Positions 20,601-31,659 of a stretch of 64,000 nucleotides of DNA are shown here, piece by piece. Under the pieces are notes generated by a model. The model worked only from the letters and a program-made list of their open reading frames with translations. It searched no databases and was not told the DNA's origin. Origin of the DNA: Gloeopeniophorella convolvens (Eukaryota > Basidiomycota > Agaricomycetes > Russulales); NCBI GenBank assembly GCA_022496205.1, contig WTXD01000024.1, positions 186,001-250,000 on the forward strand, in the 5' to 3' direction. A program made the translations under genes and the position numbers. Numbering within the stretch: position 1 is the stretch's first letter; each line of letters opens with the position of its first letter.

Positions 20601-21310
20601 CGGCACACTAAGCTGTAGATGGGGTCTTGAGCTTCAGTACTGCGTTCCGAGGTTCCGGAGGGTACTGCACGCACGCCCCACGTGTATACTGTGCCGGTTA
20701 CCGAAAGCAAGCGAATGTGGCCCGAGTCAGCAGAACTCCGAGAGGATCGTCACAGCACGAGGCCTTTTTCGAAGCTCGCAAGCCTAGGCCTCGGCAATGT
20801 TGATTGTTACCGAGTCGCTCGTCGGTCTGAAGTTCTACCAAAGATAGCCTTTGGGATGGCGATCCGCGCGAGAACGTTGGTCGGGTATGACACCAGGCCG
20901 GTCCGTTGAGAAGCCACGGAAGCTAAAGCAGTCGGTGTCCAGCGTAGCGTAGCGTTTCATAATGCCGGAGCGGCGGACATGGGGCGAAAATCAAGTGAGA
21001 AAGGGCTACAAGCATGGAACGTGCCTCTCTGCACGGGCTGCCCATGGAGAGCCTCCGGTGACATTACGCGCACAGCGCAGACCTCCGAGAGGCGCAGCCC
21101 GGCGCTGCAGCACAAAGGCCACGCCATGCCGAGCCGCAACGCCCGAGGACAGTGGGTCGCGTCTCTGTCGGGAAGATGAGTGGAGAAAGAAAGTGCGACA
21201 GAATTTCACAACAGCGGAGGACGGCACAAGTATCGGCGATCGAAACGGAGACGGAGGTAGATTAGATCGGCAGTTGTCTGAGATCCCTCCGAGATCTCTT
21301 TCCGCTCTTC
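17663..21310. other. Gene-poor GC-rich stretch, convergent intergenic
   Basis: About 3.6 kb between the stop of the low-complexity gene (+) and the stop of the FAD dehydrogenase (-). T-rich sequence near 17780-17960 looks like a 3' UTR or terminator of the upstream gene. Open frames here are short, overlapping and without motif; none has a plausible spliced partner. I recognise no RNA gene, transposase or terminal repeats. Confidence 0.55.
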
Positions 21311-22931
21311 TCACGTGGCCATTCCGACACTCTTCTCCTTTGCCCGCTTCGCTGCCTCTTTGCCCGCGATGCGCCCGAACACCGCGCCCGCCGTCAACCC
21401 GCTCCCACCAGGATAGTTCCCGTACCACAGCCCGCCGAGCATCTCCCCCGCGCAGTACAGCCCCGGGATCGGCGCGCCGCTCGCGTCGCCCAGCACCCCC
21501 GCCGTGCGCGCGTCCACAGCAAGCCCCCCGAACGTGAACGTGATCCCGCACGCGACGGCGACCGCCAGCAGCGGCGCCTCCTCGAGCGGCAGCGCCCAGT
21601 TCGACTTGGGCAGCGCCAGCCCGAGCGTTCCCCGCCCGTCCTTCGCCGCGGGGTCCCACGCGCGCTCTGGGTGTGTCGCCGCGAACGCGCGGGCGGCGGC
21701 GTTGTACGCCTCCACTGTGCGCACGAACGCAGCTGGGTCCTCCAGCCCGTGCGGCACGAGCTTCTGCGCGAGCGCCGCGATGCTCTCCGCGTGCACCTTC
21801 TCCACCACGCCGTCGCCGTACTCCTCCGCGCGCAGCCACCCCGCGCCGCGCGCGTCGAACACTTGGAACGCGCGCGCGCGCGGTTGTCGCAGGACCGCCG
21901 CGCCGTACACCGCGTACGTGAAGTTGCGCAGGTCCGCGCCCTCGTCGACGAACCGCGCGCCGGCCGTGTTGAGCAGCAGCCCGAGCGGGTAGCCCGACTT
22001 GGTCAGCTGATTCGAGAGCGCCTGGTTGCCTGCGGCGGGCGAGGCGTGCGCGTCCCAGCAGGTGGCGTGGCACCCGCCCCAGTCGCCCGCCAGGCGTGCG
22101 CCCGCGGCGCGGGCTATTGCGAAGCCGTCGCCGGTGTTGTACGGCGTGCCGCGGACCTGCGCGCTGGCCTTGGTGTAGGATGTGGAGAGGTAACAGCGTG
22201 CTCACGAGTGCGTGCGCCCACTCGGCCCCGAGGTGCTCCCGCCGCATCTCCTCGCTCGCCTCGAACCCGCCCGCGCAGAGCACCACCGCATGCGCCCTCA
22301 CCGCGTCCCGCACGCCGTCCGCCCCCTCCACCACCACGCCTGCCACCTCCCCCCCTTCCATGATCAGCTCGCACACGCGCGCCTCGAAGCGCACCTCGAC
22401 CCCCGCCCGCGCGAGCGCCGCGAAATGCGCGTCCATGAGCCCCTTGCCGCCGCCGCGCGTCGCGAGCGCCATGCCGCCCCAGAAGCGCACGCGCCCGCCG
22501 ACGTCGTACGCCTGCCGGTTGAACGACAGCACGAACGGCACCTGCGCGCGCGCCCTGAGCCAGCCGACCGCGTCGCGCGAGCCGTCCACGAGCGCGCGCA
22601 CGAGCTCGGGCTCGCTCTGCCCGCCGCACACGCGCGCGATGTCCGCCGCGAACTGCGCGGGCGCGTACGGCTCGACGTCGATGCGCGCGGCCAGGTCGCG
22701 CGCGGGGGCTTCGGCGAGGAGCGGCAGCAGGTCCTGTAGCCCGGCGTGCGCGGTGCGGTGCGCGCCCGCGGTGAAGAAGCCGTTGCCGCCCGCCCACGCG
22801 GCGGGGCACTTGTCGAGGAGCAGCACGCGCACGGCGCCGTGCTCGGCAGCGGAGAGCGCAGCGCAGGAGCCGGCGTGGCCTGAGCCGACGACGATGCAGT
22901 CGTAAGGAGGCGCGTCGCTGGGGGCCGCCAT
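21311..22931 (-). CDS. FAD-dependent dehydrogenase, fumarate reductase/tricarballylate dehydrogenase (TcuA) type
   Basis: Soluble flavoprotein oxidoreductase of the succinate dehydrogenase/fumarate reductase flavoprotein family. Start at 22931 gives MAAPSDAPPYD, then the dinucleotide-binding fold VVGSGHAGSCAA (GxGxxG) and an acidic strand end LLLDK. A second FAD contact VVLCAGGFEAS lies near residue 220. One intron (about 22147-22204) joins HAL to ASAQVRGTPYNTG, a hallmark of TcuA-like proteins. The end has FTFGGLAVDA, GLYCAGEMLGGLWYGNYPGGSGL (the second FAD-binding signature) and GRIAGKEAAK. About 520 residues, a usual length. It needs an electron acceptor that is not encoded next to it. The substrate is unproven; tricarballylate-like acids are only a family label. 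Confidence 0.9.
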
Positions 22932-22976
22932 TTCGGTGGTGCGGGCTTCGCACCCGCCGAGCGTGGAGACGGCTGC

Positions 22977-22984
22977 TTATATGT
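22977..22984 (-). promoter_or_regulatory. TATA-like box of the FAD dehydrogenase gene
   Basis: On the minus strand the sequence reads CATATAAG, about 50 bp before the start codon. Position and sequence fit a fungal core promoter; no experimental support. Confidence 0.5.
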
Positions 22985-23187
22985 TCATGTGCCCGGGATG
23001 CTTCCCACGGCTAGGAGGATGCGAAGTCGAAGAACACCACTCAAGCCGACATCCGATTGCGACCCAGGCAAACCTGGTTATACTACATTGACTAAAGCTA
23101 CGCTGACTTGTCGTTCTCTCTGCTTCCCGGGTATCTTTCCTTTGTGTCTATTCCATTGCTAGCCCAACCCCAGTGGATTCAATTCCT

Positions 23188-24311
23188 TTAGGCAGTCGAA
23201 GGGTTCACTGCAGTGTATCCTCCGTCGACTACGATCTCTTGGCCGGTGGTGTAGCATCCTGCAAGTGAGGACAGGTATATGACCGTGCCAGCAACCTCCC
23301 CAGGCCTGTGCACAATCAGTACGCACAGTCAACCTATCAGCACCAGCACGTACGTTCCAGATCGACCCGCCGGGACGGGGAGCAAACTCTGCGCGATCTT
23401 GGCGACCTCCTCAGCGCCCGTGATCGTGTCGGTCGTCATCTCGGACGCATACACGCCCGGCGCGACAGAGTTGATGCGCACAGGGATGCCCTTCAGAGCG
23501 ATCTCGGTGGCCAGCATCTTCGTGAGGTGGCTTGAGGCCGCCTTGGCGCTGTTGTAGGCAAACTTGACTGGGCCGTCAGCAGCTGCAGCCGCCTTGTGCG
23601 CATATACTCACGTGTCTCTGCGCGATCTTCAGAATCCCGCTGATGCTGGTGATGTTGACGACGCTCGAGGTGTGCCCGGCGACGTCCTGGCTGCCCTTGG
23701 CGAGCAGGCCGAGGAAGGCGGTCGTCGTGTAGTAGATCGAGAACGTGTTGATCGTGTACAGCGCGGACCACGCCTCGGGCCCGTCGTCGTTGAACAGCGC
23801 GTTCCCGAGCGTCTCGGCGTCTTTGTTCTCAGGAGCCTGGGGGTCGTTGAGGAACGGCGTCACAGGGCCCACGACCCCAGCGCTGGGAAGAGAGCCAGTG
23901 CGTGAGCCGCGCAAGGAACGCCTGGCAAACTTTAGGGTGACCGCACTTGTTCACGAGGATGTGCAGCTTCCCCTCTTTCTCCTCGATCTGCTTCTTCGCC
24001 GCGAGGATGCTGTCGCGGCTCGATACATCGAGCGGCAGCCTGTCCTCGGATAGCCCCTAAGCAACGCGAGCGCGAAATAGGGGCTCGCTGCGCACGCACG
24101 GGATGATGGTGCCCTGGCCGTGCGCGGCCCACTCGTCCGCAACCTTCTGCAGCACCTCCTTGCGGCGTCCGCCAATGTACACGCGCGCGCCGTTGGCTGC
24201 GAGCCCGCCGGCGATCATGAGCCCGATACCAGTCCCGCCGCCCGAGACGAGCGCGACGCGCCCCTGGAGGTTGAAGAGCCTGGAGGTCTTGAGGTCAGCC
24301 GCAGTGGACAT
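23188..24311 (-). CDS. Short-chain dehydrogenase/reductase, RhlG-like (3-oxoacyl reductase type)
   Basis: NAD(P)-dependent classical SDR. Start at 24311 (MSTAADLKTSRLF); an alternative ATG at 24386 would add a basic 25-residue extension that might target mitochondria. The cofactor loop is SGGGTGIG (TGxxxGIG form). An intron must be removed to form the NNAG motif (the exon end AA joins CGCTGGG), and another before the catalytic YNSAK. Then follow INSVAPGVYASEM and the end YTTGQEIVVDGGYTAVNPSTA with stop at 23188. Basidiomycete relatives are commonly named rhamnolipid biosynthesis 3-oxoacyl-ACP reductases, which does not prove that reaction. Divergent from PRP24; downstream on the same strand lies the FAD dehydrogenase. 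Confidence 0.9.
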
Positions 24312-24621
24312 GCTCGCTGCGCGATGCTTGAGATAGTGCCGGTGAAGGAGAAGGGGTGCGCGTGCGATAATCCGGAGACCCGCCATTGCTTATGCCCGTG
24401 CTGCAGCGTGATTGGCACGAACCCGGGACATGGATATGGACATGTGCGCTCGCGTCTAGTACATTGACGTCATTCCCGGCCCGTCCTCCGGACCGGGGTG
24501 GCCGATCCCTCATGTTTCGTGGGAAAGCAACGCCAAACACAGCAGCACCCTGGCGCCTTGCACACGCGCACCGCCGCGCAGGCTCAGCAACACAACACGC
24601 ACAACGACGACGGCGCGGACG
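24312..24621. promoter_or_regulatory. Short divergent promoter between SDR and PRP24
   Basis: Only 310 bp separate the two start codons on opposite strands, so both core promoters must lie here (or overlap the alternative SDR start at 24386). A CA-rich stretch precedes the PRP24 start. No clear TATA box. Confidence 0.6.
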
Positions 24622-27600
24622 ATGGACGAAGAACAGGCTCTCGAGGCGCTATCGAACGTTATTACCGCGCTTGCGGAGGCGCCGTATGATCTCGCGCTGC
24701 ACGCGCAGCACATCCAGCTCGCCGCCGCCGCACATATGGACGATCAGGTGCTTGCGGCACGCGAGACACTCGCGGGGTACTATGCGTGCGCGGACGACGT
24801 CTGGATCCCGCTCATCGAGGCGAAACGTGCCTCTGTCGATGTGGATACAGTGGAGGGCGCACTGGCAGTGCTGGAGGTATACGGGCGCGCGGAAGAGGAC
24901 TACCTCTGTGAGTGCAGAGCACACCGGCGCGTGTGCTTGGATCGGCTGATCCGTGCGGTGTACTGTAGCTATCCCGTTGCTGAAGCAGCATATGGACTTT
25001 CTGATCGATAGGCATGCGGATTTCGCTGCGTCGGGCGGGGTTGCAAAGGGGTCGGAGGAGCCGTTCTCGCGGGAGTGGACGCGCGGCGCGTTGCGCGCTG
25101 TAGTTGCGCGCGGCACTGGACACCTTACGCAGGTGAGCGCATCGCCTCGGCGTCCCATATGTCATCCTGAGCTAGTCCTTCAGAGCTACCTTCTGTGGGA
25201 CGCATTACGCGATTGGGAGGTGGAGGGATTGGCAGAGATACAAGGCGAGGAGAGGTACGTGGCGCGGTGGTTGTGCCATCTGCGCGCTGACGCGGGAACA
25301 ATCTCCAGACCAGCAGCCATCGTGGAAGTCGAAGACATGTTCCTCGCGCGATTGCAGCAATGTCACTCGAGTGGGTGTTGTCTCTTCTGAGTGTCTACAA
25401 TGCCCTCCTGACGCGCCGCAGCGAATGACGACACCTTCAATGCGTATTCATCATTCACTACGAACTACAAGGCCGCAGGAGCATACGAGACTTTACTTGT
25501 TAACGCCACCAAGGTCCGCGCCGGGGCCAAGAAGGCATATGGCTGGCGTGAGCCGTACGAAACCGCCCTTGTAAGTCGCCCTTACATCTCAATGTCATGT
25601 GTTTCGAGGCTGCACGATGGTGTTGACAAGGTCGTGTAGGAGAAATCTGGGAACTCGCTCTACGCATATCAAAGTTACATCGCATACGAGCACCGCGCGA
25701 AGCAGCCAGACCTCGTCATCCTCTCGAATATCCATGAGCGCGCTATCGCGGAGGCGGCGAAGCGTCGTGCCGCTGGAGAGGCAGGGGCAGAGGAGGCTCT
25801 AAGGTTATGGTGGGCGAGCTATGTGGATGGCATGGTGTGCCCCTCAGCCATGTGCTAACCCTGACCTTCCTGACAATTCTTTAATTCCCAGAGGCGCAAC
25901 GATGCACCGGTAGAGCAGCAGTTGTCACTGTACCAGCGCGCTGTGAGGAGCGTGCCAGGTAATGGTGAAATATGGGCCAAGTACATGCGGTTCCTGGTGC
26001 GTCGTTACCCACGTCCATGAAATGCGCGTCACCCCTAAAATGCTCTCTAGGAGGTGAACAATGAGCTTGTCGAGGATGGCAGCGCACAGCCCATCTCCGG
26101 TACGTCCCAGATACTTTTCCCTCCCACTAGGGCCAACCCTCCTCCAGCGCTATACGATAAAGCTATCAGCACAAAACTCTTTGAGAAGGACATCGAACAA
26201 ATGATGCCGCTCTTCCTCGCCCGCGCAGGCTTCGAGCGCCGGATATGTGTCGCGGCGCTCGCGGGCGAACAGTCGGCCGAGTCTACGCTCGCCCAGTCTG
26301 CGATCGCGCTGCCGTTCCTGGAACTCCAGGACCGCCTTGCTGCGCTGGTGGGAATCCTGACCGATGGAATCAAGACAACCCGGGCCGGTGCGTGTCGCTG
26401 CTTTGCTGACGGGCGCTGCGGACTGGACCTGATGGCGCGCGATAAATAGCGGACAAGAGCGGCGACACGCGCTTCCGTCTCGAGCGCTTCCTCTTCACTT
26501 TGGTATGTGCCGGCATTTTCTGAAGGGTGCAAATTTAGTCACGCGCTGCGTGTACAGTACAACGAGCTCGGCCAGCCTGATGACGCGGCGAAAGTCTGGT
26601 CCGATGCGACGAAACACTACAGAAACGCGTACATTCCCTGGCTCGAATACACCGGCGCGCTCGAGTGCGTCCCTCCCCCGTATCATCTGCCCCATTCGGC
26701 CGCTCACATACCCGCCAGGCGACAAGGAAACGACACCGAGGCGCGCAAGGCATTCGCGCGCGCAGCCAGGGCGCCGCTCGACTGGCCCGAGATGCTCTGG
26801 GAGGCATGGCTCGCGTTCGAGCATAGCAACGGCTCCGCGGCCGATATACAGGACGCACTTGACGTCGTCGAGCGGGCGCGGGCGCAGGTCGATGGGCGCC
26901 GAGCGAGGGTGCGCCGCCTCCTCTCCCTGCTTCCTACCACCTACACAGGCTAATGGGGGCTCGTGCTGCAGGAGGCACAGAAGGCAGGATACCAGGCGAT
27001 GCAAGTCGTAGCGGAGCAGCAGGCCGCGCAGGTTCCGGTTGCCGATGCTGTCGCTGCTGCGTCGGAGGTGAGCGCGGCTGGTGATGTGGCGATGGATGTC
27101 GACGCACCGGCGCCGGATGCGCCGAGCGGGAGCGGAGTGAAGCGCAAGGCGGAGGATGCGCCGGCGGAGGAGAGCAAAAAGGCTAAGATCGGTGCGTCTG
27201 CCTGATTCGTGCGTGGAGGGTGAGACTGATTGGGTGCGCAGAGCCACCACAACCGTTGAAGCGGTTCGTCTTTTTGCCTCTCTAAACGCTTGTCGGCGAG
27301 TTACTGATGATGATACTCTAGAGATCGGGAAAACTGCACCGTGTTCGCCGGCGAGCTGCCCTCTGGGACGACCGACGACGAACTGACACAGCTCTTCAAA
27401 GACGTGCGTGTCCTCACTCTTACCGTCCCTTCCTCTAACCCCGACCTTGGCGCTGGGCCAGTGCGGTGCGATCCGCGAGATCAAAATCACGCAGCTGCCG
27501 AACATGCTCGTCGCGACGGTCGAATTTGCCGCACGCGACAGCGTCCCGGCCGCACTCACGAAGGACAAGAAGCGTGTGCGCGGACAGGAGATTGCAGTGC

Positions 27601-28909
27601 ATCTTGCGTGGGAGTCGACGCTTTATGTGACGAACTTCCCTGAGAGCATGGACGACGAGGCCCTGCGGAAGCTGTTTGCCCAGGTGGGCACTGTGCGTGT
27701 GTGGAGCACAAATAGGCGCTGATGCGTGCTGGCAGTATGGACACATATTCGACGTGCGTTGGCCGAGCAAGAAATTCAAAAGCACGCGGCGGTTCTGCTA
27801 CGTCCAATACACAGCACCGGTAAGTTACCCTTTCATTACTTGGTTGCAGATCATTATCGGCTAATGTCGATCCCATACAGACTGCCGCTAAGCTAGCGCT
27901 CGAGCTGCATGGGCGCGAACTCGAACCGGGCCACAGCTTGAACGTGTATGTCTCGAATCCCGAGCGGAGGAAAGAGCGCACGGATGCGGATGCAAACGCG
28001 CGCGAGGTGTATGTCGCCGGCTTGAGCAGGTTCGCCACGAAAGAGGATCTGGAGAAGCTGTTCCGCACTGTTGGCCCTCTCTCACTTTGCCTGCTTCGTT
28101 TGCTGATAGCACGGCAGTATGGGCCAGTGAAGGAGGTGCGTATGGCACTAGACGACGGTGGCCTGTCCAAGGGCTTTGCGTTCGTCGAGTTTGAGGAAGA
28201 GGCAGGCGCTCCCTTTCCCCCAACTTGCACCCGAGCTGACCCAGTCTCGTTCTACAGAAAGATGCTACAAAGGCCCTGGGCGCGAACAACTACGAGCTCA
28301 AGAAACGCCGCATCGCGGTGACGCTATCCGACACGCGCGTGCGCTCGCGCAAGCGGTACGCGCATCACCTTCTCACCGCCTTGCCAGACGGCCTGACCAT
28401 GCACCATGCAGCGAACCCGACAGCGGCCTTGGCAAAAAAGCAGACGCGCGCAGCCGCACGCTGCGCATCCGCGACCTCCCGCCGGGCACGCAAGAAGGCC
28501 TCCTGCAGCAGGCAGTCGAGCGCCTCGCGCCGGTGCGCCGTGTCGAGGTGCGCGGCGCGACGAACGAGGCGCGCGTGAGTTTGCGAACGCCGCGGACGCG
28601 GCGCGCCTGCTGCTCCTGCCCGACCCGCTCGAGCTCGCCGGCGCCAAGCTTGGGTTCTCGGAGAGCGAGGACGCTGCTGCGCCAGGGGGCGGCGGTGTGA
28701 GTACGGGTGGGGGTGAGGGTGGGCTGTTTATTCCGCGCAGTGCGGCGACGCGGCCGCGTGCAGGACTGGGCAAGGCGCGTGCGCCGGCTGCGGCTGCGGC
28801 TGCACCTATCGCAGGGTCACCGACATCGGCATCAGGGGAGAAGGCGCAGGCGTCAGCTCAAGGCAAGGGCCAGGACGACTTCAGGAAGATGCTACTGGGC
28901 GGGAAGTAG
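24622..28909 (+). CDS. PRP24: U4/U6 snRNP recycling factor PRP24/SART3 (HAT repeats plus four RRMs)
   Basis: Anneals U4 and U6 snRNAs to regenerate the tri-snRNP. Start at 24622 (MDEEQALEALSNV). The N-terminal half is a HAT-repeat array spread over many short exons (VEDMFLARLQQ, AYSSFTTNYK, AYQSYIAYE, YQRAVRSVPGNGEIWAKYMRFL, WPEMLWEAWLAFE). An acidic/basic linker with KRKAEDAP follows, then four RRMs: CTVFAGELP.., STLYVTNFPESM.., REVYVAGLSRF.. with KGFAFVEFE, and a weaker SRTLRIRDLPPG... The last residues GQDDFRKMLLGGK match the conserved Lsm-interacting tail of Prp24/SART3. The domain plan is the long SART3-like form, unlike budding-yeast Prp24, which lacks the HAT domain. Near 28577 the frame breaks by one missing base inside RRM4 (..EARV then EFANAAD..). 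Confidence 0.95.
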
Positions 28910-29672
28910 GTGTTGTCCGTTCGTTGTTGTATACAACTTCTCTGTCTATATGTGTTCTGCGAGACAAACTTGCGGTTCGGAACCTCGAGTCCTTGCGTGT
29001 GACCAACCCACTAAAACCTCACGACGTGTCATCCAGTCATACGTGACTACGTCATCCAGGTGCAGGACTGGGACCGCATTTCCCCTCTCCTTCGGGCCCA
29101 CAGAACGACCCCGGTCAAATTTGTCTGTGCGTCTATTGCTGGAGCGCAAGTCGCGTTCCGCGCTCGGACTCCCGAGCGGGCCGACTTCCTGGATCCTTTC
29201 CCGATGCCCCCGCTAGTACACATCCGCAAGCCCCTATGGTACAGTGGTATAAAATATATCAACACCTGACAGTGCCTCCACACTCGCGGTTCCCTTTTCC
29301 CCTCCGTGCTCAATCCACTCTCCCTCACTTAACTTCGTCTCGCGCCGCTGCGCGTCCTCGTTCCGGACCTCCATCTCGCACCATCTATCTCTATTCTCTG
29401 CTCTCTACCTCCCCGATTAGGTCTCCTTACTCTTGCTACTCCCAAGTGCGTCCCTCTACGTGCCGACTTGTTATGTACTTACCCCTGGGCTTTTCCAAGG
29501 TCTCCCGTCCATCGAATCTGTTTCTTCTACGTCTGTTACGAACAAAGGAAACCCCGAACAAAAACAAGATCTTTTATTTACCAGTAAGCCCCTTTCGCGT
29601 TGATCGATCCCTCTTCGTTGCTGAGCCTTCATTCCTTTCTTTTTCTTCTCGTGCCCGCTCTCCCTTGGATAG
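28910..29672. other. Intergenic region with TATA box and pyrimidine-rich leader
   Basis: Between the PRP24 stop and the first recognisable codons of the trypsin-fold gene. A TATAAAA lies at 29248-29254, followed by C/T-rich sequence typical of fungal transcription starts. The leader may contain an intron ending at the AG at 29671-29672. Confidence 0.55.
29248..29254 (+). promoter_or_regulatory. TATA box, probable promoter of the trypsin-fold gene
   Basis: Perfect TATAAAA, followed within 30-60 bp by pyrimidine-rich sequence. About 420 bp separate it from the coding sequence, which leaves room for a leader with an intron. Confidence 0.55.
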
Positions 29673-31659
29673 TGTCGTTCGACGGCACCCTCGCCATCGA
29701 CCCGGCCTTCAAGGACCTCTGCTTGACCGTCAACGCAGACGAGATTACTTCACCTATCTTCCCCGGCTCCTTCAGCTCTACCCTAGTCTCCGAGTCTTCC
29801 ATCCTGCCTAGTACCGCCAGGGTCATCCTTTCGGACGACGGGAAGACGGTCACGGACTCGGATGCTGGTCGCCTGACCCGGGACTACCCCCAGGCCTACA
29901 CCGACTTTTACCCCAGCAAAGCCGGCTGTGTATACAAGACTGGCCGGCTTGGAAAGTACGCAGCGGCCCTGAGCAACAGGGCATCGTTCGTGAGGCCCGC
30001 ACCGTCCACCGTCCCGACCTTCAGAATACTTGGGTCTCCATTCGAGAGCTCATCATCCAACGCCTCGACTCTCTAGCCGTCCGCTTCACGTGTTCCGCCT
30101 GCTCCTCCTCTCCGTCGGCGTAACGCCCGGCTCCCTCGCCTTCAAGGACGCTGTCGCCGCTGCCGGCGGCATCAAGGAAGTCCTCGCGACGTCTGGCCTC
30201 GCCGAGGTCGAGGTGGCCTTTGTCGAGATGGTCAACAAGCGTTCGACCGTTGGACCCAAGCTGCTTCCGTCGGACCCCATCAACCACCATGTCCCTGACT
30301 TCCGCAAGCCTTTCAGTGCCACCCTCGGCCTCCCCATCGCGCCATTGAACACGGCCTACTACGAGGGCACGGGTGCGCTCTACTTCCGCCTCAGCAACGA
30401 CAGCAACGACAAGCGCATCGCCCTGCTGACGTGCGCGCACGTCGTCCGCCCGCCGCCCGCCTTCACCGACAACACCGGTATGACACGCACCAACGCCAGC
30501 CAGCCGAAGGAGCACATGGTCGCGCTCGGCTTCGGCGGCTACGACAGGGCCATTACGGGCATGATGGCAGAGGCTGCCAGCCTCATTCGCAACATTGAGG
30601 TCTGGAATCGTCAGCTTGCCCGGCTGTCGGGGAACCCCGAGAGGCACCATGAGGTTACCGCCGAGGTGGATAAGGCGACGAGGACGATCAACCGCCTGGA
30701 CGCTTTGCACAGGGATGTCACCAAGTCCCGCTCCATCCCTGAACTGCGTACCGTCGGCTGGGCACTTCACTCCTCGCCTATCCAGGTCTCGGCCGCGCCA
30801 CTCGGCTATACCGAGGACTGGGGCTTGGTCGAACTGGACCCCAAGCAGATTGATATGAGCACGTTCCCGGGGAATAAGATTTTTGTTGGTACGCCTGTTC
30901 GTTCTCTCGTGGCAACCTTTCGCTAACTACCGCCTCGGCCTGTGTCTTCTTTGTTTATAGGCGGTAAGTACTCTGCCGGTGGCTTCGCCAAGGCCATGTA
31001 TCCGCATCACGAAGATCAGGGCAGCTACTGGCTCCCCGAGGACAGCCTTGTCCAGGCCTCCGGCGTCGTCTCCGCAGCCACCATCAGCAACCCCCAGCAT
31101 CTCGATGTTAACGGCCAGAAATGCCTGTTCGTGCTGAAGAACGGCGGGACCACCGGCACGACCTTCGGACGCGCCAACGGCCTCGAGTCCGTTAAGCGCT
31201 CCTACCCAGAGTATGTCATCCGACAGGCGGACTCGCTCGAGCTCGCGGTGCTGTCGTACGGCAAGGGTACGGCAAGTTCTCCGACGCCGGCGACTCCGGC
31301 TCCATCGTCGTCACCAGGGAGGGCAAGATCCTTGGAATGGTCACCGGCCGCGCGGGTCCTACCGATGACACCGACGTTACGTGGCTCACTCCCTACTGGT
31401 GGCTCCAGGACCAGATCAAGAAACATACCCTGACGCCTACCTCTACCCGGTCGTCGAGAATCAGGTCTCCGTCGATGTGGGCTCTCGTTCTGTCGCAGCG
31501 TCTGCATCAGCAAACCCTCCCAACAACATCAAGCTGAGCGGTCTGGTCTGCGCTAACGGCCCTGGTCAGGGACGATCGAGCGGGAGGGAGCTGATCAGCC
31601 ACGGTAGCAGAATGGTCGATGTTGAGTTGCGTCGCGTCGACCTTGTCCGTTATGATTGA
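29673..31659 (+). CDS. Trypsin-fold (chymotrypsin-like) hypothetical protein of an Agaricomycete family, frame-broken
   Basis: Recognised by layout as a large mushroom-specific hypothetical family. A domain of about 150 residues (DPAFKDLCL.., TGR.WK..GPEQQ) precedes a protease-like core: LTCAHVVRPPP (catalytic His), TEDWGLVELD (Asp) and SDAGDSGSIVVTREGK (nucleophile Ser in GDSGS), then LGMVTGRAG and WLTPYWWLQDQIKK. No signal peptide is evident, so an intracellular protein is likely. One intron lies at about 30888-30960. The frame is broken near 29948, 30088, 31270 and 31424; each break is repaired by one extra base, and the family alignment continues on both sides, so sequence error is likelier than decay. 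The start codon is unresolved: the first exon begins after the AG at 29672, and the start ATG may be upstream or split by an intron. Activity is unproven. Confidence 0.7.

Noticed and set aside
29673..31659. Pseudogene call for the trypsin-fold gene
   Set aside because: All four breaks are one-base deletions of the same kind as in the neighbouring conserved genes PRP24 and NAXE, and there is no stop-codon decay in the restored frame, so sequence error is the better explanation.
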